From an uncultured Rhodopila sp. (GTDB taxonomy: Bacteria > Pseudomonadota > Alphaproteobacteria > Acetobacterales > Acetobacteraceae), in NCBI GenBank assembly GCA_903932145.1, contig CAIZFE010000086.1, positions 372,001 to 436,000 on the forward strand: 64,000 nucleotides of DNA. Reading direction: 5' to 3'. The translations under genes and the position numbers were made by a program. Shown in pieces: positions 36,176 through 44,034 of the stretch (its first letter is position 1; each line of letters begins with the position of its first letter). A model generated the notes under the pieces. It did not search any database. It was not told the DNA's origin and saw only the letters and a program-made list of their open reading frames with translations.

Positions 36176-37087
36176 TCAGCTTCGCCGACCAACGACGAAC
36201 GCAGCCAAGGCACGCAAGTTGTCGGCCCGCTCACCGAACCCGTCGAGATGGGCGGCGGCTTGCCTTGCCAGCATATCGGCATGGGCGCGGGCGCGTTCCA
36301 AACCCAATACCGCGACCATGGTCGCTTTGCCGGCGGCTTCATCCTTCCCTGCGGTTTTGCCGAGGGCGGCGGCATCGCCCTCCACGTCCAACACGTCGTC
36401 TGCAATTTGAAACGCCGCACCCAAATCGCGCCCGTATGCGGCCAAAAGATGGCGTTGGTGCGATGCGGCACGACCCAGGATGGCGCCAGCCTCGGCACTG
36501 TATTGGATCAGCCGCCCGGTCTTCAGCGCCTGCAGGCGGGTAACGGCGGGGGCATCCAAGGTCTGGCCTTCAGCGACCATGTCGATCATTTGACCGCCCG
36601 CCATGCCGCGCGCGCCAGCCGCCGCGCCGAGTGCCACCACCAGTTCGCAGCGGGCCTGTGGGTCAGAATGGGTATCGTGTTCGCCCAGAATCTCAAATGC
36701 CCGGCATTGCAGGGCGTCACCCGCCAGGATCGCGGTCGCCTCATCAAACTGCTTGTGCGCGCTCGGTTTACCGCGTCGCAGATCGTCATCGTCCATCGCC
36801 GGCAGATCGTCATGCACAAGAGAATAGGCATGCAGCATCTCGACCGAGGCGGCGACGCGGGCGGCACAGGTTTGGTTGACGCCGAACAGGCCGGCGCTTT
36901 CCATCACCAGGAACGCCCGTAACCGCTTGCCGCCACCGAGTGTGGCATAGCGCATGGCTTCGGCCAGCCGGCCCTCGGCGCCTTCGACCGCGGGAAGCAA
37001 CGCCTCCAGCGCTTGTTCGACGGTAGCGGCTGCCCGGGCCATTTCCCGGGGAAGGTCGATTGGGGGAACGGAACCAGGGGACGCCAC
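36176..37087 (-). CDS. ispA: Farnesyl diphosphate synthase (polyprenyl synthetase)
   Basis: IspA joins C5 units to make farnesyl diphosphate, the precursor of squalene and hopanoids. Of 303 residues, LGGGKRLRAFLV is near 48 and the first aspartate-rich motif LVHDDLPAMDDDDLRRGKPSAH is near 95. The second, IADDVLDVEGD, is near 235. A GTG at 37087 with GAGG upstream is chosen. A second start at the ATG fifteen codons later is possible. The frame is open further upstream, but those residues are not family-like. It is the first gene of the minus-strand run. Confidence 0.93.
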   Translation of the reverse strand: MASPGSVPPIDLPREMARAAATVEQALEALLPAVEGAEGRLAEAMRYATLGGGKRLRAFLVMESAGLFGVNQTCAARVAASVEMLHAYSLVHDDLPAMDDDDLRRGKPSAHKQFDEATAILAGDALQCRAFEILGEHDTHSDPQARCELVVALGAAAGARGMAGGQMIDMVAEGQTLDAPAVTRLQALKTGRLIQYSAEAGAILGRAASHQRHLLAAYGRDLGAAFQIADDVLDVEGDAAALGKTAGKDEAAGKATMVAVLGLERARAHADMLARQAAAHLDGFGERADNLRALAAFVVGRRS

Positions 37088-37457
37088 AACAGCCTCGCAA
37101 CCAGAGACTCCACCCGATGGGAGCCAAGTTTTACGCCGATAACACGTTCGACGCTGTTGCGCACTGTAACCCAATCGCGATCTGTTCGAGTGTTGCCGAT
37201 TTGCCACAATTGCAGTCGGTTGAAGCCGGACCTGCGTTGGATCGTAAGACGTGTGGCGACGCGGCAGCCGTCCTGACCTATGACCGGCCAACGAATAAGG
37301 TGCTCGATGGCATGCGGTCATGCGATTGCGCGGCTGGGGCATGTGTACCACACGCTTCAAATTGAGATCTGCCCTGCGCTATGCCGCGTTGCGGCATAAG
37401 CCGCGACCTGCCATATCCAGACCTGTCAGGTCCGGTATTACTTCGGAGAGTGTCTGT
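37088..37457. promoter_or_regulatory. Divergent ispA/ispH control region with two palindromes
   Basis: No gene is seen in these 370 bases between the divergent starts. Two dyads lie close to ispH: TATGCCGC-GTT-GCGGCATA (37380-37398) and the 13-base palindrome GACCTGTCAGGTC (37420-37432), the latter ending 25 bases before the ispH start. They could be operators or RNA structures coordinating both isoprenoid operons. No promoter boxes were assigned with confidence. Confidence 0.4.
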
Positions 37458-38387
37458 ATGATTCGCGTCGTCCTCGCCCAACCCCGCGGCTTCTGTGCCG
37501 GTGTGGAGCGGGCCATTGAGATCGTCGAACGCGCGCTCAAAAAATATGGCCCACCGATCTATGTCCGTCACGAGATTGTGCATAACCGCCACGTTGTGGA
37601 GGACCTACGCACCCGTGGCGCCGTGTTCGTCGATGAACTGGACGAAATCCCGCCGGGCGCGATGACAGTGTTCTCGGCGCACGGCGTCGCCAAACGGGTC
37701 GAACAAGCGGCGTCCGAACGTGGCCTGCCGGTGATCGACGCGACCTGTCCGTTGGTCGCGAAAGTGCATAACGAAGGCCGCCGCTACGCCCGTCAGGATC
37801 GAGAAATCGTGTTGGTCGGGCATGCCGGCCACGCCGAGGTTGAGGGCACGATCGGTCAGGTACCGGCCAAGGTCCACCTTGTGCAAACCGTCGCGGATGT
37901 GGCGCTGCTGGATGTCAAAGACCCTGAGAAGCTGGCCTACATCACCCAAACGACCCTGTCCGTTGATGATACGCGCGGCATCATCTCTGCTTTGACGGCA
38001 CGCTTCCCGACCATCGTCGGGCCGGATGTGCGCGACATTTGCTATGCGACGCAGAACCGCCAGCAGGCGGTGCGCGATCTGGCGCATCAGGTCGATATGA
38101 TCCTGGTCGTGGGCTCACGCAATTCCTCCAATTCCAATCGCCTGCGCGAAATCGGCGAGGAACTCGGCAAGCCGTCCTACCTGATCGATGATGCCGGATC
38201 GCTTCGGGCCGAATGGTTCGAGGGGATCGCCTCGGTCGGCCTGACCGCCGGGGCATCCGCGCCGGAGACCTTGGTTCAGGGCGTGCTGGACGGTCTCCGC
38301 CAGTTCGGCACCCTGGACATTTCCACCCAGGATGGCGTCGCCGAGGACGTCAAATTCCGCTTTCCCGCGCAACTCGCGGACGCATAA
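37458..38387 (+). CDS. ispH: 4-hydroxy-3-methylbut-2-enyl diphosphate reductase
   Basis: IspH (LytB) is the iron-sulfur enzyme for the last MEP-pathway step, producing IPP and DMAPP. The 309 residues include the three cluster cysteines in [12 protein letters not shown] (near 12), [12 protein letters not shown] (near 96) and [13 protein letters not shown] (near 195). The substrate motifs [13 protein letters not shown] and [10 protein letters not shown] are also present. The ATG at 37458 has GGAGAG upstream. It is followed 14 bases later by hpnH. Confidence 0.96.
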   Translation: MIRVVLAQPRGFCAGVERAIEIVERALKKYGPPIYVRHEIVHNRHVVEDLRTRGAVFVDELDEIPPGAMTVFSAHGVAKRVEQAASERGLPVIDATCPLVAKVHNEGRRYARQDREIVLVGHAGHAEVEGTIGQVPAKVHLVQTVADVALLDVKDPEKLAYITQTTLSVDDTRGIISALTARFPTIVGPDVRDICYATQNRQQAVRDLAHQVDMILVVGSRNSSNSNRLREIGEELGKPSYLIDDAGSLRAEWFEGIASVGLTAGASAPETLVQGVLDGLRQFGTLDISTQDGVAEDVKFRFPAQLADA

Positions 38388-38401
38388 GGATACTGTTGCA
38401 T

Positions 38402-39559
38402 ATGTCCGTTCCGTTGAATCAGGTGCTGCGTGTCGGCGCCTATGTTGTGAAACAGCATCTGATCGGTAACAAGCGGTATCCGCTGGTGCTGATGTTGGAG
38501 CCTTTGTTCCGCTGCAACTTGGCCTGTGCCGGCTGTGGTAAGATCGACTACCCGGCTGAAATCCTGAACCAGCGCCTGTCAGTCGCGGAATGCCTGCAAG
38601 CCGTGGACGAATGCGGCGCGCCCGTCGTGGTGATCGCGGGCGGCGAACCGCTGCTGCACAAGGAAATCGCCGAGATCGTCGATGGTGCCATCGCGCGCAA
38701 GAAGTTCGTCATTGTTTGCACGAATGCCCTGCTACTTGAGAAAAAGATGGACCTGTTCAAACCGTCCAAGTGGTTCTCCTGGTCGGTGCATCTGGATGGC
38801 GGCAAGACCGAACACGATATCTCGGTCTGCCAGGACGGCGTGTACGACCGGGCGGTCGCGGCGATCGCCGAGTCGAAGCGTCGTGGCTTCCGCACCATCA
38901 TCAACGCCACGCTGTTCAACAACGCCGAACCCGAGAAGGTCGCGACCTTCTTCGACGACGTGATGAAAATGGGCGTGGACGGGATTTCGGTTTCCCCCGG
39001 TTATGCGTACGAGCGCGCGCCGGACCAGCAGCACTTCCTCAACCGCGCCAAGACGAAAGAGCTGTTCCGCGGCATTTTCAGCCGGCAAGGGAAGGGGACC
39101 TGGAAGAAAAACTGGTCGTTCAACCAGTCGTCGATGTTCCTGGACTTCCTGGCCGGTAATCAGACCTTCCATTGCACGCCCTGGGGTAACCCGACCCGCA
39201 CGTATTTCGGCTGGCAGCGCCCTTGCTACCTGCTGGGTGAAGGCTACGCGAAGACTTACAAGGAACTGATGGAAACCACTGAGTGGGACAAATACGGCAC
39301 CGGTAACTACGAAAAATGCGCCGATTGCATGGTCCATTCCGGGTATGAGGCCAGCGCCGTGGCGGAGTCCGTCCGCAAGCCCTGGCGTGCCGCGGCGCAG
39401 GTGATGCGCGGTATTCGCACCACCGGCCCAATGGCGCCCGACGTCTCGCTGGCCAATCAGCGGCCAGCCGAATACGTCTTCAGCCGGCATGTGGAAACGG
39501 CCCTGAAAAGCATCCGTTCCCGTAAGAAGCCGGCCGAAGTCGCCGACGCCGCCGATTGA
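38402..39559 (+). CDS. hpnH: Adenosyl-hopene transferase HpnH
   Basis: HpnH is a radical SAM enzyme that joins a 5'-deoxyadenosyl group to diploptene, the first step of hopanoid side-chain extension. The 385-residue protein has the CxxxCxxC motif in LFRCNLACAGCGK (near residue 43), then VVVIAGGEPLLHKEI and VHLDGGKTEHD. A C-terminal SPASM-like region has PCYLLGEGYAKTYKEL and YEKCADCMVHSGYEA. It is cotranscribed with ispH. HpnG, the next pathway enzyme, is not in the window. Confidence 0.95.
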   Translation: MSVPLNQVLRVGAYVVKQHLIGNKRYPLVLMLEPLFRCNLACAGCGKIDYPAEILNQRLSVAECLQAVDECGAPVVVIAGGEPLLHKEIAEIVDGAIARKKFVIVCTNALLLEKKMDLFKPSKWFSWSVHLDGGKTEHDISVCQDGVYDRAVAAIAESKRRGFRTIINATLFNNAEPEKVATFFDDVMKMGVDGISVSPGYAYERAPDQQHFLNRAKTKELFRGIFSRQGKGTWKKNWSFNQSSMFLDFLAGNQTFHCTPWGNPTRTYFGWQRPCYLLGEGYAKTYKELMETTEWDKYGTGNYEKCADCMVHSGYEASAVAESVRKPWRAAAQVMRGIRTTGPMAPDVSLANQRPAEYVFSRHVETALKSIRSRKKPAEVADAAD

Positions 39560-39671
39560 TGTGACGATCGCCAGGACGTTTTCCCGCCGGGAGACGTCAA
39601 AGGCGCGTGTTGCTATTGTCAGTTCATGCTTTGCGGGTCTTGGGACTCAGCGAAAGTCCCCGGTGGCACCG

Positions 39672-39863
39672 TTACGGCGAACCGTCAGCCGTTGACGCCA
39701 CCGACCCAACCATGCGTCCACCCTCCCATACCTCGAATCCCGCCGGTCGCCTGAGTATCGCCGATGCCTGCTCGAGCGCATGCTCGTCGTCATGGCATTC
39801 GACATCCAACCGAGCGTTGATGTGACCGTCCGTGTCGAGGAAAAAAAACTTGTAATGGGCCAC
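39672..39863 (-). CDS. Small DUF6894-like protein
   Basis: The 63-residue protein begins at a GTG (39863) with GAGG upstream. It has the pattern YKFFFLDTDGHINARLDVEC, then DDEHALEQASAIL and FEVWEGGRMV, as in short alphaproteobacterial DUF6894-type proteins of unknown function. An FNR-like palindrome (39916-39929) lies 53 bases upstream, so oxygen-dependent control is possible. Confidence 0.65.
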   Translation of the reverse strand: MAHYKFFFLDTDGHINARLDVECHDDEHALEQASAILRRPAGFEVWEGGRMVGSVASTADGSP

Positions 39864-40184
39864 GAGCCTAACCTCTAAAGTGGGGCCAATTTTGAGATTG
39901 TGTGGTATTCTTTCATTGACCTAAATCAAGCTCCAGCCTCCCTCCATCGGGGATAGGCACAGGATTGGCCTTGCCGGGCGCGATCAGGGGAAGCCCGCCA
40001 TCCATTCAGCATACGCACTCATTCGGTGGTACGACCACCGTCACCAGATACCAATTCGGGTTTACGAACATTTCGGGATGGGCTGGCTGATGGGTGGCGA
40101 CGCGGTGCAAAACTCGCAAACGCCACGCCAGTGGAAACATTCGCCGCCTCGTCGCGTTGTAGTCTCCACACACTGGAGGTTTCG
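39864..40184. other. 321-base intergenic stretch
   Basis: This divergent region separates the DUF6894-like gene and the glycine-zipper gene. Apart from the FNR-like box at 39916-39929, no gene or strong structure is seen. The part next to 39863 is AT-rich, consistent with promoters. Confidence 0.45.
39916..39929. promoter_or_regulatory. FNR/Anr-like box
   Basis: TTGACCTAAATCAA matches the FNR half-site palindrome TTGAT-N4-ATCAA at nine of ten positions. It is centred about 60 bases before the GTG of the minus-strand DUF6894-like gene, a distance compatible with a -41.5 activation site. It is about 256 bases from the plus-strand gene at 40185. Confidence 0.45.
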
Positions 40185-40406
40185 ATGCGTCGCATTATTC
40201 TCGCCGCCTTATTCGTGGGCGCAACATTCGCGGCACAGGCCGCTGACGACACCGACAAAAAGCCGGCCGGCACCGCCAAGGGCGCGGCCGTAGGCGCCCT
40301 CGCTGGTCATGAGGTCGGCAGCGGGCACGCGGTCGCCGGCGCCGCAGCCGGGGCCGCGATCGGACATCACCAGACGAAAAAGGCCGAGGAACAGAAATCC
40401 CAGTAA
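40185..40406 (+). CDS. Small exported glycine-zipper protein
   Basis: The 73-residue protein has a signal peptide (MRRIILAALFVGATFAAQA) followed by DDTDKKPAGTAKGAAVGALAG and VAGAAAGAAIGHH, a glycine-zipper pattern seen in small periplasmic or outer-membrane-associated proteins. The end is Lys/Glu-rich. The ATG has GGAGG six bases upstream. Function is unknown. Confidence 0.75.
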   Translation: MRRIILAALFVGATFAAQAADDTDKKPAGTAKGAAVGALAGHEVGSGHAVAGAAAGAAIGHHQTKKAEEQKSQ

Positions 40407-40480
40407 TATCGGGAACCGGACAATTGCCGCGCGCACCACTGCGTTATAGGAGGATGCAAAGCCTGTAGGGAAACGCCGCC

Positions 40481-41494
40481 ATGACCGCCGCAACCGTTCT
40501 GTATTCGGAAAACAACTACCCGGACGACAGCGTCGAGCGGCGGATTTACGGACCCGACGTCCGGATCATCGTCCCGGCAACGTCCGCATCACTGGCCGAT
40601 CTTTCCGATGCGGACTGCGCCGCGGCCGAGGGGCTGATGATCCTGCGCTTCAAGGTCAATGCCAATGACCTGAAGCGATTCCCTCGTCTGCGGGCCATCT
40701 GCCGGATGGGTGTCGGCTACGACAACCTTGACCGGGTTGCCGCGGCGGAACGCCAGATCATGATCTTGAACGTGCCCGATTACGGCACCACGGAGGTCGC
40801 CGATCACGCCATGGCACTCGCTCTGTCACTGCGCCGTGGCTTGCTGCTGCATCACGAGACCCAACGCGCCACGCCGCCGGCGGCTTGGCGCTACATCAAC
40901 GATCCGCTGGTCAAGCGGTCCTCGGTGCAGACGTTCGGCCTCGTCGGCATGGGCCGCATCGCCACCGCCGTCGCACTGCGCGCCAAGGCGTTCGGATTCC
41001 GCGTGGTATTCTTCGACCCGCATTTGCCGAATGGAGTCGAACTCGGGCTGGGCATTGAGCGTGCCGCGACGCTGGAAGAGTTACTGCGTCAGACCGATAC
41101 GCTGTCTGTCCACACCCCGCTGACCCGCGAAACCCGCAACCTGCTCGGTCTCACGGAACTGTCCTGGCTGCCGCGTGGTTCGGTGGTGGTGAATACGGCC
41201 CGAGGCCCGATTATCGACATCGACGCGTTGGCGACATTGCTCAAAAGCGGTCACCTGGCCGGGGTCGGGCTTGATGTCGTGCCGGTGGAGCCGCCGGTCG
41301 AGCCGGTGTCCGAACTGATGCGCGCCTATCGAGCCCGCGAGGATTGGACGCTCGGCCGGCTGATCATCACGCCGCATTCGGCCTTTTACACCCCGCAGGC
41401 CTGGGACGACATCCGATCCAAATCCGCCGAAACGATGCGCGCGGCGCTGCTGGGTCCGAAACCGCAAAACGTGATTCCGCCGGAAAGCGACTGA
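40481..41494 (+). CDS. D-isomer-specific 2-hydroxyacid dehydrogenase
   Basis: The 337-residue NAD-dependent enzyme has the nucleotide-binding motif GLVGMGRIATAVALRAKAFG (near residue 150). The catalytic Arg is in VVNTARGPIID (near 240), an acidic residue in DVVPVEPPVEP and the catalytic His in IITPHSAFYTP (near 300). It reduces 2-oxo acids or oxidises D-2-hydroxyacids. The pattern resembles CtBP-like and phosphoglycerate-dehydrogenase-related members, so the substrate is open. The ATG follows GGGAAACGCCGCC. Confidence 0.9.
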   Translation: MTAATVLYSENNYPDDSVERRIYGPDVRIIVPATSASLADLSDADCAAAEGLMILRFKVNANDLKRFPRLRAICRMGVGYDNLDRVAAAERQIMILNVPDYGTTEVADHAMALALSLRRGLLLHHETQRATPPAAWRYINDPLVKRSSVQTFGLVGMGRIATAVALRAKAFGFRVVFFDPHLPNGVELGLGIERAATLEELLRQTDTLSVHTPLTRETRNLLGLTELSWLPRGSVVVNTARGPIIDIDALATLLKSGHLAGVGLDVVPVEPPVEPVSELMRAYRAREDWTLGRLIITPHSAFYTPQAWDDIRSKSAETMRAALLGPKPQNVIPPESD

Positions 41495-41658
41495 TCCCGG
41501 GAGGCAACGGATCCGGGCGAAGTCGGAGCCGCCGATCCGCGAAATGTGCTGATTCACTCGTTATCCGTTGCAAAGCATTGCGGGGGCGAAAGCGGTTGCG
41601 GTATGTCAGTGCCGCGTGGTCGCCGATCAGGCGTGCGCAAGGCTCAAGGACAACCAAG

Positions 41659-42765
41659 GTGGCAGTGGCAGCCAAACCGACACGCGATGGCAAACCGGCT
41701 CCGCTGGTCGTGCATGTGTTTCCGACCTTCGCGGTGGGCGGGTCGCAGGTGCGTTTCGCCGCCGTCGCCAATCATTTTGGCAACGCCTTCCGTCATATCA
41801 TTGTGTCGCTGGACGGCAATCTGGCCTGTAGGGAGCGGTTGAACCCCGGCCTGGACGCCATCTTCCCGGCGATCACCGCGACGAAGAACGCCATGCTGGC
41901 GAACGCATGGCGGTTCCGCAAACACCTGAAGGCCTGGCAACCGGACGTCCTGGTCACCTGTAATTGGGGCGCCATCGAGTTCGCCCTCGCCAATATCGTG
42001 CCGGTCACCCGCCATATGCATGTCGTGGACGGCTTCGGACCGGAAGAACGCAACACGCAGATCCCGCGCCGGGTCAGTGTCCGGCGCCTGGCGCTGAGCC
42101 GTACGCCGGTCGTGCTGCCGTCGCGCAATCTGGTCCGTATCGCCACCGACATCTGGACTCTGCCGCCGAAGGTGATCCGGTATGTGCCGAACGGTATCGA
42201 CCTCGCGCGCTTTGCCAGCGACGGGTCGCTGCGGGGAACCGCCGAACTGGTGATCGGCACGGTTGCGGCGCTGCGCGAGGAGAAGAACATCTCCCGGCTG
42301 GTACGGGCCTTCGCGATGCTGCCATCCGGCAGGCTGGTGATCGTCGGGGATGGGCCGGAACGCCCGAAGCTGGAAGCCCTGGCCGCCGAACTGGGTGTTG
42401 CCAACCGGGTCGAATTCGCCGGTCATCACCAGGACACGGCACCGTTCTATGCTCGGTTCGACATCTTCGCGCTGTCCTCGGACACCGAACAAATGCCGCT
42501 GACGATGATCGAGGCGATGGCAAGCGGCTTGCCCGTCGTGTCCACCGATGTCGGCGATGTCCGGCTGATGGTGACACCGGACAACGTCGATCTGATCACG
42601 CCAAAGGACGATGCCGCCCTGGCCGCCGCGCTGATGCGCCTGAGTGAAGATGCCGGTTACCGTCAACGAATCGGCCTCGCAAACCTGGCCAAGGCCGAAC
42701 GCGACTTCGGTCAGGCCGCGATGTTCGCCGCCCACGGTGCCTTGTGGCGCGGGGAAGACATCTGA
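41659..42765 (+). CDS. GT4-family glycosyltransferase
   Basis: The 368-residue enzyme shows the GT-B fold of family GT4: VHVFPTFAVGGSQVR at the N-terminus, GTVAALREEKNISRLVRAF and LVIVGDGPERPKLEALA in the C-domain, and the sugar-nucleotide motif TEQMPLTMIEAMASGLPVV (near residue 275). It transfers a sugar to a surface glycan or lipid. A GTG at 41659 with AAGGA upstream is chosen; the frame is open further upstream inside the preceding gene. The FemAB/BioF2-like gene starts five bases after its stop, so both probably act in one surface-polysaccharide pathway. Confidence 0.88.
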   Translation: MAVAAKPTRDGKPAPLVVHVFPTFAVGGSQVRFAAVANHFGNAFRHIIVSLDGNLACRERLNPGLDAIFPAITATKNAMLANAWRFRKHLKAWQPDVLVTCNWGAIEFALANIVPVTRHMHVVDGFGPEERNTQIPRRVSVRRLALSRTPVVLPSRNLVRIATDIWTLPPKVIRYVPNGIDLARFASDGSLRGTAELVIGTVAALREEKNISRLVRAFAMLPSGRLVIVGDGPERPKLEALAAELGVANRVEFAGHHQDTAPFYARFDIFALSSDTEQMPLTMIEAMASGLPVVSTDVGDVRLMVTPDNVDLITPKDDAALAAALMRLSEDAGYRQRIGLANLAKAERDFGQAAMFAAHGALWRGEDI

Positions 42766-42769
42766 CCAA

Positions 42770-43840
42770 GTGATCACGGTCCAGGTCACCGGGGTTAACG
42801 ACTTCGCCGCCCTTGGCAGGCGCTGGCGCGATCTCGAGTCCCGAACCAACGGCTCGTTCTTCCAAAGCTGGACCTGGACAGGCTGCCTGGCGGAGGAGCG
42901 ATTTCCCGATCCCATTCTGGTTGAAGCCACGAGCGACGGACGAACAATGGCCCTGGCCCTGTTCAATCGCGTGCGCCGCCGGTGGGGACCGCCGGTTCTC
43001 CATCTGGGAGAAAGCGGCAACCCCGAACTGGATTGTCCATACATCGAACAAAACGGCGTTCTCGCCGAAACCGGAAACGAGGCGGAATTGACGGTGCGAT
43101 GCCTGCGCGAAGTGGCATCCCGATTTGAACTGGTGTTGTCTGGTATCAGCCCGACGGTGTTCGAAGCCACCCTTCACGCAGCGAGTTTGGTGCTGAACGG
43201 CCGCTCACAGGCCTCCCCCACCGTCGATCTTGCCGCGCTCAGGGCGAGCGGGACTGACTACCTGTCACGTCGCAGCGCCAACACGCGTCAACAGATCCGC
43301 CGATCCGATCGGTTTTATCTCCAGGCAGGACCGATCAAGCTGCAACGCGCCGGTTCGGTGGCCGAGGCGCATAGTATGCTGGACCAGATGGCCATTCTGC
43401 ATCAGGCGACCTGGACTGCACGGGGGCGCCCCGGCAGCTTCGCGCGGCCATTCTTCAAGCGGTTCCACCAGGCGTTGATCGAGTCGGCGCTGCCGCGCGG
43501 CGAGGCAGACCTGATGCAAATATCATCTGGGGATACGATAATCGGAATTTTATACAATTTTGTCCATGCGGGCCGCTCGTTGGCCTATCAAAGCGGTTTC
43601 GCCTATCAGCCCGGCGCATCGGCCGCGAAGCCAGGTCTGACCTGCCATGCCAGGGCGATCCAGGATGCGCTGGACGCCGGCCTGGACGTTTACGATTTTC
43701 TCGCTGGTGAAGACCGCTATAAGCGTAGCCTCGCCGCTCTGTCGCACCAGCAGATATGGACGCGAGCGGGGCCGCTTTGCTCGCCGTCGCTGTTGATTCG
43801 CCGAACGGTGGAGGCGCTGCGCCAGGGCGTGCCGGGGTAA
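42770..43840 (+). CDS. BioF2-like (CelD/BcsL, FemAB-related) acyltransferase
   Basis: The 356-residue protein has the double-GNAT-like Acetyltransf_6 pattern: FFQSWTWTGCLAEE near residue 30, STNTRQQIRRS-like RRSANTRQQIRRSDRF near 165, ILHQATWTARGRPGSF and FDFLAGEDRYKR-like YDFLAGEDRYKRSLA near 305. Such proteins are common in exopolysaccharide and PEP-CTERM/exosortase loci. The GTG start lies five bases after the glycosyltransferase. A second member of the family is encoded at 45694-46746. Confidence 0.85.
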   Translation: MITVQVTGVNDFAALGRRWRDLESRTNGSFFQSWTWTGCLAEERFPDPILVEATSDGRTMALALFNRVRRRWGPPVLHLGESGNPELDCPYIEQNGVLAETGNEAELTVRCLREVASRFELVLSGISPTVFEATLHAASLVLNGRSQASPTVDLAALRASGTDYLSRRSANTRQQIRRSDRFYLQAGPIKLQRAGSVAEAHSMLDQMAILHQATWTARGRPGSFARPFFKRFHQALIESALPRGEADLMQISSGDTIIGILYNFVHAGRSLAYQSGFAYQPGASAAKPGLTCHARAIQDALDAGLDVYDFLAGEDRYKRSLAALSHQQIWTRAGPLCSPSLLIRRTVEALRQGVPG

Positions 43841-43971
43841 TGTCAGACTTTGTCATTGTATCATCTGATTCGAATGACAACATTATGTTAGCAAAAGGAT
43901 ATAGCTTCCGGTATGACCCGGAGGCGCGTATGATACGGCTGCAAATGCACGCATGGGTAAGTGCTGTTTAA
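43840..43971 (+). CDS. Possible 43-residue coupled small protein
   Basis: An ATG overlaps the stop of the acyltransferase gene (TAATG) and opens a 43-codon frame (MSDFVIVSSDSNDNI and FRYDPEARMIRLQM). The base composition drops sharply here compared with the neighbours. It may be a real coupled gene or a fragment. No family was recognised. Confidence 0.35.
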   Translation: MSDFVIVSSDSNDNIMLAKGYSFRYDPEARMIRLQMHAWVSAV

Positions 43972-44034
43972 AAAAATATATTGCTGATCGTTAAAAGTTA
44001 CGCTATTTTCGTCACGATAAGGTAGGGCTTCAGC

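Noticed and set aside
37088-37320. xseB gene expected before ispA
   Set aside because: No XseB-like frame was found in the 370 bases upstream of ispA.
41644-43170. 508-codon open frame on the minus strand
   Set aside because: Antisense to the glycosyltransferase and BioF2-like genes.
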